In this document: one piece after another, positions 1-7,058 of the stretch
Position numbering within the stretch: position 1 is the first letter of the stretch
Layout of the letters: the number at the start of each line of letters is the position of its first letter
NCBI GenBank assembly: GCA_030618675.1
Contig: JAUXCV010000016.1
Coordinates: 1-13,978, forward strand
DNA from: Acidimicrobiia bacterium
Lineage (GTDB): Bacteria > Actinomycetota > Acidimicrobiia > Spongiisociales > UBA5794
Direction: 5' to 3'
Length of the DNA stretch: 13,978 nucleotides
The notes under the pieces: generated by a model
What the model saw: the letters and a program-made list of their open reading frames with translations, nothing else
Databases searched by the model: none
What the model was told of the DNA's origin: nothing
Made by a program: the position numbers and the translations under genes

Positions 1-1898
1 GCGTTCTGTTGAATGAAAGTTCGGCGGGCCTCGACATCGGTGCCCATCAGGGTCGAGAAGGTCTCCTCCGCGGAGAACTGGTCCTCGAGACCCACCTGGA
101 GCAGCGTTCGCCGATCCGGGTCCATGGTCGTGTCCCACAGCTCGCCGGCGTTCATCTCGCCGAGTCCCTTGAACCGCTGGATGTTCAGCTTCTTGCCGGT
201 GAGCTGCTTCTTGATCTCAACAAGCCCTGCGTCGTCCTGAATCCAGGTCGTCTTCGAACCGACCTTGACACTGAACAGCGGCGGCTGTGCGATGTACACG
301 AACCCGGACTCGATGAGTTGCGGCATGTGCCGGAAGAAGAACGTGAGCAGGAGCGTGCGGATGTGAGCGCCGTCGACATCGGCGTCTGTGAGGATGACGA
401 CCTTGTGATAGCGGGCCTTCTCGATGTTGAATTCGTCGCCGATCGAGGTACCTATGCCGGTGATCAGGGACTGTATCTCGTTGTTCTGCAGCACCCGGGT
501 GAGTCGATTCTTCTCAACGTTGATGATCTTGCCCCGGATCGGCAGGATCGCCTGGAACTCGCTGTTTCGGGCCTGCTTCGCAGATCCACCCGCCGAATCT
601 CCCTCGACGATGAAGAGTTCGCTCTCTTCCGGCTTCTTGGACGAGCAATCCGAGAGTTTCCCCGGCAGGCCGGCCGACTCGAGCAGGCTCTTGCGCCTGG
701 TGAGGTCGCGGGCCTGGCGGGCCGCCATCCGTGCCCTGGCAGCTTGCGAAGACTTGTCCGCGATCCGACGAGCTTCTCCCGGATTGCGCTCCAGCCACTC
801 AGGAATGGCCTGATTCAGGGCCTTCTGCACGAACGAGCGAATCTCGGTGTTTCCGAGCTTCGTCTTCGTCTGACCTTCGAACTGCGGCGACCTCACCTTC
901 ACGGAGATCACGGCGGTCAATCCCTCTCGAACATCTTCACCGGTGAGGTTGGGATCCTTCTCCTTGAGGAGGTTCCTTCCCCTGGCGAACTCGTTGATCG
1001 ATCGGGTGAGGGCGGTGCGGAATCCCTCTTCGTGGGTTCCCCCCTCATGCGTGTTGATGTTGTTGGCGAAGCTCAGGATCGTCTCTCGATAGCTGCCGGT
1101 CCACTGCATAGCGACGGCGATCTCCGCGTCTTCGGCCTCCTCCTCGAAAGACACAACCTGCCGGTGAATCGGCTCCCGATTGGCATTGAGGTGCTTCACG
1201 AAGTCGACGAGTCCACCGTTGTATTTGAAGATCTCCTCGACCGGAGTCTCCTCCCTCTCGTCACGGAATCGAATCTCAAGACCCTTGTTGAGGAAGGCCA
1301 TCTCGCGCAACCGACTCATGACGGTCTTCGATGAGTAGTCGACTCCCTCGGTGAAGATCTCCGGGTCGGCCCAGAAGACGACCTGTGTCCCGGTCCTCTT
1401 CGCCTGGTTCCCCTTCTTCACCGGCCCCGTTGCTGTGCCGTATTCGTAGACCTGCGACCAGTGGTAGCCGTCCCGAACGATGTCGGCCTCGAGACGAGAC
1501 GACAGGGCGTTCACAACGGAGATCCCCACACCGTGGAGACCACCGGAGATCGCGTACGCCCCGGAGTCGAACTTACCGCCTGCGTGCAGCGTCGTCATCA
1601 CCGTCGTCAGGGCGGACTGCTTCGTCTTGGGATGTCTAGCGACCGGAATGCCTCGACCGTTGTCCCTGACGCGCACTCCACCATCGGCGAGCAGCGCCAC
1701 CTCGACCCGCGTGCAGAATCCCGCCATGGCCTCATCGACCGAGTTGTCGACGGCCTCCCAGATCAGGTGGTGGAGGCCCCGTGGTCCGGTCGATCCGATG
1801 TACATCGCCGGCCGTCTTCGGACCGCTTCGAGTCCTTCGAGGACCTTGATGTCTTTGGCTTCGTAAGACGCGTTCGGGGCGCGTTTCGTCTTGTTCAC
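1..1898 (-). CDS. gyrB: DNA gyrase subunit B (3' end cut by window edge)
   Basis: GyrB is the ATPase and TOPRIM subunit of DNA gyrase and works with GyrA to introduce negative supercoils. I translated the minus strand by hand: 632 full codons run to the window edge without a stop. The GHKL ATPase domain shows E48 and N52 (EAVDNSVDEAMAG), DNGRGIP at 79–85 and GGLHGVG at 119–125. The QTK loop follows (GQTKTKLGN). The TOPRIM domain has EGDSAGG from residue 432 and DADVDG from 505, and QRFKGLGEMN lies near the end. The final visible residues (DVEARRTFIQQNA) are close to the usual family C-terminus, so only about ten residues should be missing. The start is GTG at 1898, with AAAGGAG four bases upstream and no other usable start before the ATPase motifs. 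YAISGG in place of YKVSGG is the actinobacterial form. The position next to recF and dciA favours gyrB over parE. Confidence 0.97.
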   Translation of the reverse strand, partial: MNKTKRAPNASYEAKDIKVLEGLEAVRRRPAMYIGSTGPRGLHHLIWEAVDNSVDEAMAGFCTRVEVALLADGGVRVRDNGRGIPVARHPKTKQSALTTVMTTLHAGGKFDSGAYAISGGLHGVGISVVNALSSRLEADIVRDGYHWSQVYEYGTATGPVKKGNQAKRTGTQVVFWADPEIFTEGVDYSSKTVMSRLREMAFLNKGLEIRFRDEREETPVEEIFKYNGGLVDFVKHLNANREPIHRQVVSFEEEAEDAEIAVAMQWTGSYRETILSFANNINTHEGGTHEEGFRTALTRSINEFARGRNLLKEKDPNLTGEDVREGLTAVISVKVRSPQFEGQTKTKLGNTEIRSFVQKALNQAIPEWLERNPGEARRIADKSSQAARARMAARQARDLTRRKSLLESAGLPGKLSDCSSKKPEESELFIVEGDSAGGSAKQARNSEFQAILPIRGKIINVEKNRLTRVLQNNEIQSLITGIGTSIGDEFNIEKARYHKVVILTDADVDGAHIRTLLLTFFFRHMPQLIESGFVYIAQPPLFSVKVGSKTTWIQDDAGLVEIKKQLTGKKLNIQRFKGLGEMNAGELWDTTMDPDRRTLLQVGLEDQFSAEETFSTLMGTDVEARRTFIQQN

Positions 1899-1914
1899 AG
1901 GACTCCTTTGGATG

Positions 1915-1961
1915 GCCCCCGGAGGCGCTCAGTGGGGGCTACTGACACCGGCGTAATCATA
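1915..1961 (-). promoter_or_regulatory. Candidate gyrB promoter and leader hairpin
   Basis: In the 91-base gap between dciA and gyrB the minus strand carries TATGAT at 1961–1956, a good −10 hexamer. No convincing −35 is seen at 17 bases. Downstream, just before the gyrB ribosome binding site, GCCCCC (1915–1920) pairs with GGGGGC (1934–1939), with a small inner GAG/CTC pairing. The hairpin could affect gyrB translation or be incidental. This is inference from sequence alone. Confidence 0.3.
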
Positions 1962-1989
1962 ACCGAATTCGTGCGAAACCCTTGCCAAT

Positions 1990-2340
1990 TCAAGGCTTTC
2001 CGCCGCGAGCGTCCCCCTCGACGCGGAACCTCACCGCTCGCACGAGATCGGGTCCGAACTTCTTCGAGATCCGGCGGATGAGATCGGCCGAGTCATAGCG
2101 CAGGAGGCTCGCGTCTGCCCCCTCCGGTACTTCAACGAGGAGCGTTTGATCCCTCACGCCGATCGGGCGAGACCTCTCCCTCCAGCGTTCGGAAACGACG
2201 CTATCCCACGATTTCACAAGCTTCGCAACGCCGAGGTCGGGGCTCGCCCCCGCCCTCTCGACGATCGTGCCGAGCAGATCGTCGATCGGTGTCGGATCTG
2301 GTCTCGCCGGCTTGTCGCTGTAGTAGTTCGCTCTACTCAT
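1990..2340 (-). CDS. dciA: DciA-like protein (DUF721), replicative helicase operator/loader
   Basis: This 116-residue protein belongs to DUF721 (DciA). In bacteria without DnaC or DnaI, DciA interacts with the replicative helicase DnaB and supports its loading at the origin. The family core is visible: a helical start (PIDDLLGTIVERAG), then KLVKSWDSVV with W45, the strand-rich GVRDQTLLVEVPEG, and the SLLRYDSADLIRRISKKFG helix. I chose ATG 2340 because it overlaps the recF TGA as ATGA and has AAGGA eight bases upstream. A longer reading from GTG 2367 adds nine residues without better support. It sits between recF and gyrB, the usual place in actinobacteria, and is probably translationally coupled to recF. 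The function is known for the family; here it is inferred from domain and context. Confidence 0.88.
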   Translation of the reverse strand: MSRANYYSDKPARPDPTPIDDLLGTIVERAGASPDLGVAKLVKSWDSVVSERWRERSRPIGVRDQTLLVEVPEGADASLLRYDSADLIRRISKKFGPDLVRAVRFRVEGDARGGKP

Positions 2341-3419
2341 GTCACTGTCCTTCCGTCGACGTTCCACCGTCGCCCGGATGCTGGAGCATCATCTTCTCTC
2401 GCGGTTGTGACAAGAACCTGGCCGGCGTCGAGAAGAGACATCACGCCGCGCGCATGCGCGGGGTCGAGTTCAGAGAAGACATCGTCAAGGAGGAGGATCG
2501 GCGTCGTCGGCCGGTGCGTGGTGAGCACCCGGTACGCAGCGACACGAAGCGCCAATGCCACGGTCCGCTGTTCTCCCTGGCTCGCCATCGAACGTGCCGG
2601 GCGACCGTCGACGACGAGGGCGGGGTCGTCCCGATGCGGGCCACCACTCGTCACACGCTGCTCCATGTCGCGGTGGCGGCGCTCGAGTAGCTCCTCCCTG
2701 AGCCGTCCGGGTTCTCCCCCCTCATCGAGCGACGCACCCCAGTTCGTCTCGTAGTGCCATGTCAGCGATCCCCTCTCCCCAACGAGCCGGTACGCCTCGC
2801 CGAGGGGAGCATCGAGCGCTTCCAACACCCGAACCCGATGGCCGAAGACGGCGGCTCCGGCGATCGACACCCTCTCATCCCACACATCCAGCGTGATGGG
2901 GTCTGCCCTTCTCCCCTCCTGCTTGAGCAGGGTGTTGCGTTGGCGTACGGCCCTTTCGTAGTCCTGTTGATCGGCGCCGGCCTGCGGCCACAGCTGCGCT
3001 GCAAGGTCGTCGAGGTATGCCCTCCTCAGCCCCGGTCCGCGTTTGACCAGATCGAGGTCGTCGGGCTGGAACGCCACGATCGGGATCTGAGCCATGACGT
3101 CGCGGTTGCGCTGGGGACGCTTGCCGTTGACCAGCACCCTGCGACGACCCGGGTTGGACAGCTCGATTTCGACCTTGATGGTCCCTGATGGGATGGTGAA
3201 CTCCCCGCGGATCACAGCCCCGTCCGAACCGGTGCTGATCATCGCAACGTCCGGGGTTCCCCGGAATGACTTCAACAGTCCAAGGTAGGCCACCGCCTCC
3301 AGGATGCTCGTCTTCCCTGCTCCGTTGGCGCCGACGAGGATGTTGACACCCTCATCCGGCTCGAAGCGCAGCGTCTGGTAGCAGCGGATGTCCGTCAGTT
3401 CGATCCAGGAGAGGTACAT
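2337..3419 (-). CDS. recF: DNA replication and repair protein RecF
   Basis: RecF is an SMC-like ATPase that acts with RecO and RecR to load RecA at single-strand gaps and stalled forks. The 360-residue protein has the full set of ABC/SMC motifs. Walker A GANGAGKTS is at 30–38, the signature ASQGEQRTVALALR is near 279–292, and Walker B ILLLDDVFSELD begins at 308. The N-terminus (LTDIRCYQTLRFEPDEGVN) is typical of the family, and the length is normal. Start ATG 3419 is preceded by GGGAGGTG (3424–3431 on the opposite strand). It lies 50 bases downstream of dnaN and overlaps dciA by four bases, so it is likely read from the dnaN transcript. Nothing looks broken. Confidence 0.97.
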   Translation of the reverse strand: MYLSWIELTDIRCYQTLRFEPDEGVNILVGANGAGKTSILEAVAYLGLLKSFRGTPDVAMISTGSDGAVIRGEFTIPSGTIKVEIELSNPGRRRVLVNGKRPQRNRDVMAQIPIVAFQPDDLDLVKRGPGLRRAYLDDLAAQLWPQAGADQQDYERAVRQRNTLLKQEGRRADPITLDVWDERVSIAGAAVFGHRVRVLEALDAPLGEAYRLVGERGSLTWHYETNWGASLDEGGEPGRLREELLERRHRDMEQRVTSGGPHRDDPALVVDGRPARSMASQGEQRTVALALRVAAYRVLTTHRPTTPILLLDDVFSELDPAHARGVMSLLDAGQVLVTTAREDDAPASGRRWNVDGRTVT

Positions 3420-3469
3420 CGCTCACCTCCCGGTGTCGTTGGTCCGATCGTTGTCCGGGATTGATCCGA

Positions 3470-4549
3470 TCAGAGGCGAACCGGCATCAAGAGATAGCGG
3501 AAGTCCTCATCCCCAACGCCGTGAAGAAGCCCCGGTTTCAACGCATCGATCGTCTCCAGGATGACCGTGTCGGAATCGATCACCCCTACCCCTTCAGTGA
3601 GGTACCGCGTGTTGAAAGCGATCGTCATCTCCTCGCCCTCATATTTCCCCTCGATGTGCTCGGTCTCTTGGCCGACCTCTTGTCGGATGACACTGAGCTC
3701 AACTCCACCCTCATGCAGATTGAGACGGACCGGTATGTGATCCTCCGCCACCAGCGCTGCTCTACCGACCGCATCGAGAAGACTCGTCCTTGAGACCTCG
3801 AGGCGATTTGGATAGGACTCCGGAAGCAACTGCCGGTACTTCGGGAAGGCGGCATCGATGATTCGAACGGTCAGCCTCCCTTGATCCGTGATGAACGCCG
3901 CCTCCCGATCTCCGAGAGCCACCTTCATCGGCCCGTTCCCGATCGTTCGTCCGAGTTCTCTCAACGCCCTGTACGGAACCAGTTTCGACCCGGTCGCACC
4001 GATTCCAAGCACGTCACGCACAGCCAGCCGATATGAGTCGGTTGCGACCAGCCGGAGCCCTCCGTCGTTCTCTTCGAAGAGCACTCCGGTGAGCGTCGGT
4101 CGTGCCTCGTCTCCCGACGCGGCAATCCCGACCTGGCTCAAGGCTTTGACGAGCGTCTCCCCTACGACGTCGATCGTCTCGGCCGGCAGCTTGTCGTCGA
4201 TCGTGGGAAAGTCGCCGACACTCAACTCGCGAAGGCGGAAACGCGGACCGTTGCCGGTGATCTCAACCTCACCATCCGAAGCCGTCATCGAGACCGCTCC
4301 AGTCGGGAGCTTTCTCACAGCGTCGGCAGCGAGCTTCGCCGGAATCACCGTTGATCCATCCTCGAGTCCTTCGACTTCGAGATAGGTTCTCACGGTCACT
4401 TCGTTGTCCGTTCCCGTTACCTGGAGACGTCCACTCTCGACTTCACACAAGAGTCCTTGAAGGATCGGAAGTGGAGAACGGCTTCCAACCGCCCGACCTG
4501 CTCTTGTCAGGACGTCGGCGAGGTCATCACGTTCGGCTCGGATACGCAC
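3470..4549 (-). CDS. dnaN: DNA polymerase III beta sliding clamp
   Basis: DnaN is the ring-shaped clamp that tethers DNA polymerase III and other DNA enzymes to the template. The 359-residue sequence fits three tandem clamp folds of about 120 residues each. Family landmarks are SPLPILQGLL near residue 25, ATDSYRLAVRD in the middle domain, FPKYRQLLPE, and the C-terminal YLLMPVRL, which forms part of the partner-binding pocket. The start codon is GTG (4549–4547), with GAGGAAG about seven bases upstream on the minus strand. The gene follows dnaA after a 187-base gap that I read as the origin unwinding region. Its promoter probably lies in that gap; TGTAAT on the minus strand (4587–4582) is one weak −10 candidate without a clear −35. 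Confidence 0.97.
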   Translation of the reverse strand: MRIRAERDDLADVLTRAGRAVGSRSPLPILQGLLCEVESGRLQVTGTDNEVTVRTYLEVEGLEDGSTVIPAKLAADAVRKLPTGAVSMTASDGEVEITGNGPRFRLRELSVGDFPTIDDKLPAETIDVVGETLVKALSQVGIAASGDEARPTLTGVLFEENDGGLRLVATDSYRLAVRDVLGIGATGSKLVPYRALRELGRTIGNGPMKVALGDREAAFITDQGRLTVRIIDAAFPKYRQLLPESYPNRLEVSRTSLLDAVGRAALVAEDHIPVRLNLHEGGVELSVIRQEVGQETEHIEGKYEGEEMTIAFNTRYLTEGVGVIDSDTVILETIDALKPGLLHGVGDEDFRYLLMPVRL

Positions 4550-4736
4550 AGTTGTTCTTCCTCTGCTTCTTGGTTAGTTCAATTACAAACGGTAGCGGTA
4601 GTAGTAGGCATTGTGGATTGTGGAGAAAGAGAGAGAACCGTTGAAAACAAAGGATCACCGCATCCACATGGTCTGTGAACAAGCACAGCGTACTCAACAG
4701 GCAGAAAATGGGGAAGAGACGGAGTGTGGATATCGG
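4550..4736. other. oriC: Probable oriC unwinding region between dnaN and dnaA
   Basis: This 187-base gene-free gap holds several DnaA-box-like 9-mers. They are TGTGGATTG (4612–4620), TGTGGAGAA (4619–4627, overlapping the first by two bases), GCATCCACA (4660–4668, opposite orientation) and TGTGGATAT (4725–4733). Against TGTGGATAA these match 7, 8, 7 and 8 of 9 positions. Immediately beside the first box is the run TAG TAG TAG (4599–4607), with another TAG at 4593–4595, then a less GC-rich tract (4571–4589). Box, short spacer, TAG triplets and AT-richer DNA in that order match the DnaA-trio layout known from Bacillus subtilis. The location downstream of dnaA also matches. The trio reading is an inference from pattern and place. 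Confidence 0.7.
4593..4627. promoter_or_regulatory. DnaA-trio-like element with adjoining DnaA boxes
   Basis: TAG triplets at 4593–4595, 4599–4601, 4602–4604 and 4605–4607 are followed by the spacer GCAT and the tandem boxes TGTGGATTG and TGTGGAGAA. In the known system, DnaA bound at the box extends as a filament onto one strand, with each monomer taking one triplet (3'-GAT-5'). The polarity and the tight spacing here are correct for that model. Confidence 0.55.
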
Positions 4737-6107
4737 TCATGTTGTCCTCAGGAGTTGTCCGAGGTCTGAGACCTGATCGAAGACCTCCATATCGGTTCCC
4801 ATGAGAGTCTTCACCCTTTCGACGGCGTGAATCACCGTCGTATGGTCGCGACCACCGAACTGTGCGCCGATCTTGGGAAGTGAGAGGTCGGTGTGTTCCC
4901 GGCACAGATACATCGCTATCTGTCGGAACCGAGCGAGTGGTTGTCTCCTGCTGGGGCCCGTCAGTTCCTCGATCGTCATTGACGTGTAGTCGGCGGTGAC
5001 CTGAATGATCCGAGAAGCAGTCAACGGTTCGTCTCGTTCGGACTCGATGATGTCGGAGAGGACTTCCTTCGCCATCGTGAGGGTGATCTGCTCATCCGTG
5101 AGGGAAGCGAACGCCGTAACTCTGGTCAACGCGCCTTCCAACTCGCGGATATTCTGGTGAACGTTCTCCGCGATGAACGTCATCACCTCGGGAGGAACCG
5201 GCGCCGGAGCGAATTCTGCATTCTTCCTGAGGATGGCGAGACGTGTCTCGATATCGGGACTCTGTATGTCGGTCAAGAGTCCCCATTCGAAGCGGCTTCT
5301 CAGGCGATCTTCGAGTGTCGAGAGGTGCTTGGGGTGGCGGTCGGAGCTGATAACGACCTGTTTCCCGGCCTCGTAGAGGCTGTTGAACGTGTGAAAGAAC
5401 TCCTCGAGGATCTGTTCCTTCCCTTCGAAGAACTGAACGTCGTCGAGGAGGAGAACATCGATCGTGCGATAGCGCTCTTTGAATTCATCCATCCGCTTCC
5501 TGCGGATGCCGTTGATGAACTCGTTGAAGAACTGCTCGGAGGAGACGTATCGAACCACCGCGCTGGGGTTGAGTTCGATGCTGTGATGGCCGACGGCGTG
5601 GAGAAGGTGTGTCTTGCCGAGGCCGGCGTTCGCGTAGATGAACAGGGGGTTGTAGTGACCACCCGGCTGTTCGGCGACGGCGAGGGCTGCTGCATGAGCG
5701 AAGCGGTTCGACTGTCCGACCACGAAATTGTCGAAGGTGTATTTCGGAACGAGGCGGGGGACGTTCGCCCGGGTCTTCGTCGGGTCGATCGGGTCGATGG
5801 GGAGGGGGAACTGGCGAGGGCTCGGACCGGAGGACACCCCGATGGGAGGCTCGTCAACGACCGGCACCACGGTGAGTTCCACTTCGAGTCCGAGGGTGTC
5901 CATCGCTGCTTCTTGGAGAGCCGGCAGGTAGCGATCTCCTACCCAGCGGTAGTGGAAGTCGGTGGGGGCGACGAGGTGGAGGCTTCCTTCGTCGATGCTC
6001 GAGTCGAGCGGTTCGATCCACGTTTGCCATGCTGCCGGAGTTACCCTGCGGCGCACCTGCTGATGGAAGGTCTCCCACTCCACGGCGGTCGAATGTGTTT
6101 CAGCCAC
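4737..6107 (-). CDS. dnaA: Chromosomal replication initiator protein DnaA
   Basis: DnaA is the AAA+ initiator that binds DnaA boxes, melts the origin and recruits the helicase. The 456-residue protein has domain I (about 1–80, with WQTWIEPL), a short proline-rich linker (about 82–118), and the AAA+ domain from KYTFDNFVVG. The P-loop AGLGKTHLLHAVG is at 161–173, followed by Walker B VLLLDDVQFF and sensor-type motifs (SSDRHPKHL, RLRSRFEWGL). The C-terminal box-binding helix-turn-helix contains GGRDHTTVIHAVERV. The start codon is GTG (6107–6105), with GAGAGGA about nine bases upstream; an ATG a few bases earlier is out of frame and stops at once. DnaA boxes lie on both sides of the gene, so autoregulation is likely. 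The first P-loop position is Ala rather than Gly, which the general pattern allows. Confidence 0.98.
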   Translation of the reverse strand: MAETHSTAVEWETFHQQVRRRVTPAAWQTWIEPLDSSIDEGSLHLVAPTDFHYRWVGDRYLPALQEAAMDTLGLEVELTVVPVVDEPPIGVSSGPSPRQFPLPIDPIDPTKTRANVPRLVPKYTFDNFVVGQSNRFAHAAALAVAEQPGGHYNPLFIYANAGLGKTHLLHAVGHHSIELNPSAVVRYVSSEQFFNEFINGIRRKRMDEFKERYRTIDVLLLDDVQFFEGKEQILEEFFHTFNSLYEAGKQVVISSDRHPKHLSTLEDRLRSRFEWGLLTDIQSPDIETRLAILRKNAEFAPAPVPPEVMTFIAENVHQNIRELEGALTRVTAFASLTDEQITLTMAKEVLSDIIESERDEPLTASRIIQVTADYTSMTIEELTGPSRRQPLARFRQIAMYLCREHTDLSLPKIGAQFGGRDHTTVIHAVERVKTLMGTDMEVFDQVSDLGQLLRTT

Positions 6108-6136
6108 TTTTCATAGTCCTCTCAACCTCAAATACC

Positions 6137-6169
6137 CTGTCCACACACCTGTCCACAGGGTGTGGAAAA
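6137..6169. promoter_or_regulatory. Cluster of three DnaA boxes upstream of dnaA
   Basis: CTGTCCACA occurs at 6137–6145 and again at 6149–6157, and TGTGGAAAA (reverse of TTTTCCACA) at 6161–6169. The first two match TTATCCACA at 7 of 9 positions and the third at 8 of 9. The twelve-base spacing puts all three on nearly the same helical face. They lie between the candidate dnaA promoter and the start codon, so they could serve both origin function and dnaA autoregulation. Confidence 0.75.
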
Positions 6170-6261
6170 ATCGTTCTCTCGCTCAGGCCCGCTTCCACAG
6201 CGCCGTCGCGGCCCGGAGCTCCGTCCGGGGAAGTGCGGTTGTCCGCATGGGAGCGGCGGCG

Positions 6262-6291
6262 AGTATATGTCGCGGTTGAACGGAGCAGCAA
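6262..6291 (-). promoter_or_regulatory. Candidate dnaA promoter
   Basis: On the minus strand TTGCTG (6291–6286) is followed after 18 bases by TATACT (6267–6262). The −10 matches five of six consensus bases and the −35 three of six. Transcription would begin near 6255 and give a leader of about 150 bases that includes the DnaA boxes and a six-base-pair hairpin. Confidence 0.45.
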
Positions 6292-6513
6292 GAAGGGGAA
6301 ATTCCGCAGTAACCGACGACGCCGATGACGCCGTGTCGCCGAAAGCCCTTGTGTGGCAACGATAACTGTGAATGGGAATTATTGGGAAACGACGAAGAAC
6401 GGTCGAAAGGTGCCCTATTCGGCACCGGACGATGTTTCGCGTTCAAGGTTGGGATTTCGCGTACCGGCGCGCGTCTTCGCGTTCTCCGCGGCTTGTAGCC
6501 GATAGGCGGGCGA

Positions 6514-6542
6514 TTGACGTAGGATTCAGGCGTTCGTAACCT
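6514..6542 (+). promoter_or_regulatory. Candidate promoter of the rpmH–parB unit
   Basis: TTGACG (6514–6519) is followed after 17 bases by TAACCT (6537–6542). The −35 is near consensus and the spacing is ideal, while the −10 is weak. A start near 6549 would give a leader of about 35 bases before the rpmH ATG. Confidence 0.5.
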
Positions 6543-6583
6543 TCCCGGTCGTACCGCGACCTCCCAAGCGGGGATACCTCACT

Positions 6584-6718
6584 ATGAAGCGCACCTATCA
6601 ACCCAACGTGCGGCGCCGCAAGCGCAAGCACGGATTTCGCTCCCGGATGCGGACCCGTTCCGGACGCGCCGTCATCAAGAGACGACGCATCAAGGGTCGT
6701 CACCGTCTCACCGCGTAG
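6584..6718 (+). CDS. rpmH: 50S ribosomal protein L34
   Basis: L34 is a small, very basic protein of the large ribosomal subunit. The 44-residue product begins MKRTYQPNVRRRKRKHGF and continues RMRTRSGRAVIKRRRIKGR, which follows the family along its whole length. The gene stands next to dnaA in divergent orientation and ahead of rnpA, the classical arrangement in bacteria. The ribosome binding site is weak (GGGGA about 11 bases before ATG). A promoter candidate lies about 45 bases upstream. It is too short for many gene-finding cutoffs but is certain by sequence. Confidence 0.97.
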   Translation: MKRTYQPNVRRRKRKHGFRSRMRTRSGRAVIKRRRIKGRHRLTA

Positions 6719-6740
6719 TAGCGGACGCCCGTTCGTTTCG

Positions 6741-7058
6741 CTGCGCTCGCCGGAGCAATTCTCCTCCGTCTTCCGCACCGGCCGATCGGCTCGTTCCGGA
6801 GAGATCAGAGTGATCTGCACTGCCGGGGAGAAGGGTCTCCCTCAAGTGGGCATCGTTGCGTCGCGACGGGTCGGTGGTGCGGTGATGAGGAACCGGGCGA
6901 AGAGACGCCTCCGGGAGGCTTTGATGAGGGTCAGGTTGAAGCCGGATAAGGTCTACGTTGTGATCGCCTCTCCCGGCGTCACCACGGCGAGTTTCGACCG
7001 CCTGGTTCGCGAGCTGGGCGATGCGGTCACCGCGAGTGGAGAGGAGAAGAGACGATGA
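6741..7058 (+). CDS. rnpA: Ribonuclease P protein component, start codon unclear
   Basis: RnpA is the protein subunit of RNase P, which trims the 5' leader of precursor tRNAs. The RNR signature region is clear: GIVASRRVGGAVMRNRAKRRLREAL, followed by VYVVIASPGV and a final helix. The part that normally precedes it is also encoded in the same frame: LRSPEQFSSVFRTGRSARSGEIRV aligns with the first helix and strand of the family. That part begins at about 6741, but the frame contains no ATG, GTG or TTG between the TGA at 6585–6587 and the GTG at 6810. I place the start at CTG 6741 (105 residues, normal length). The alternative GTG 6810 has a fair GGAG upstream but would drop the conserved leader-binding helix. 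The gene ends in an ATGA overlap with yidD. Confidence 0.85.
   Translation: MRSPEQFSSVFRTGRSARSGEIRVICTAGEKGLPQVGIVASRRVGGAVMRNRAKRRLREALMRVRLKPDKVYVVIASPGVTTASFDRLVRELGDAVTASGEEKRR

Larger units (their letters stand above)
6108..6583. other. Divergent dnaA–rpmH intergenic region, second half of origin
   Basis: This is the only gap over 300 bases in the window. From left to right it holds the dnaA ribosome binding site, a cluster of three DnaA boxes (6137–6169), and a leader hairpin (CCCGGA 6212–6217 with TCCGGG 6224–6229). A candidate dnaA promoter follows (6262–6291), then an AT-richer patch around 6358–6390 and a candidate rpmH promoter (6514–6542). Short reading frames in it lack ribosome binding sites and family resemblance. 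I see no RNA gene. Confidence 0.7.

Noticed and set aside
9..1334. Long plus-strand reading frame of 441 codons
   Set aside because: It lies antisense to gyrB, whose minus-strand translation carries every gyrase motif. The plus-strand product shows no family features and has no good ribosome binding site.
5606..5644. Alanine at the first P-loop position of DnaA
   Set aside because: The Walker A pattern allows Ala or Gly there, and the catalytic GKT is intact, so this is not evidence of a defect.
5157..6116. Plus-strand reading frame of 319 codons
   Set aside because: It is the antisense shadow of dnaA, caused by high GC content.
6433..6448. Possible second parS (TGTTTCGCGTTCAAGG)
   Set aside because: Only 11 of 16 positions match the consensus and the right half-site is lost.
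6443..6820. Minus-strand reading frame of 125 codons across rpmH
   Set aside because: It is antisense to the certain rpmH gene and covers the rpmH promoter; the sequence resembles nothing known to me.
6810..7058. rnpA beginning at GTG 6810
   Set aside because: It has a fair upstream GGAG but would remove the conserved N-terminal helix that is encoded in frame just upstream. It is kept only as an alternative.
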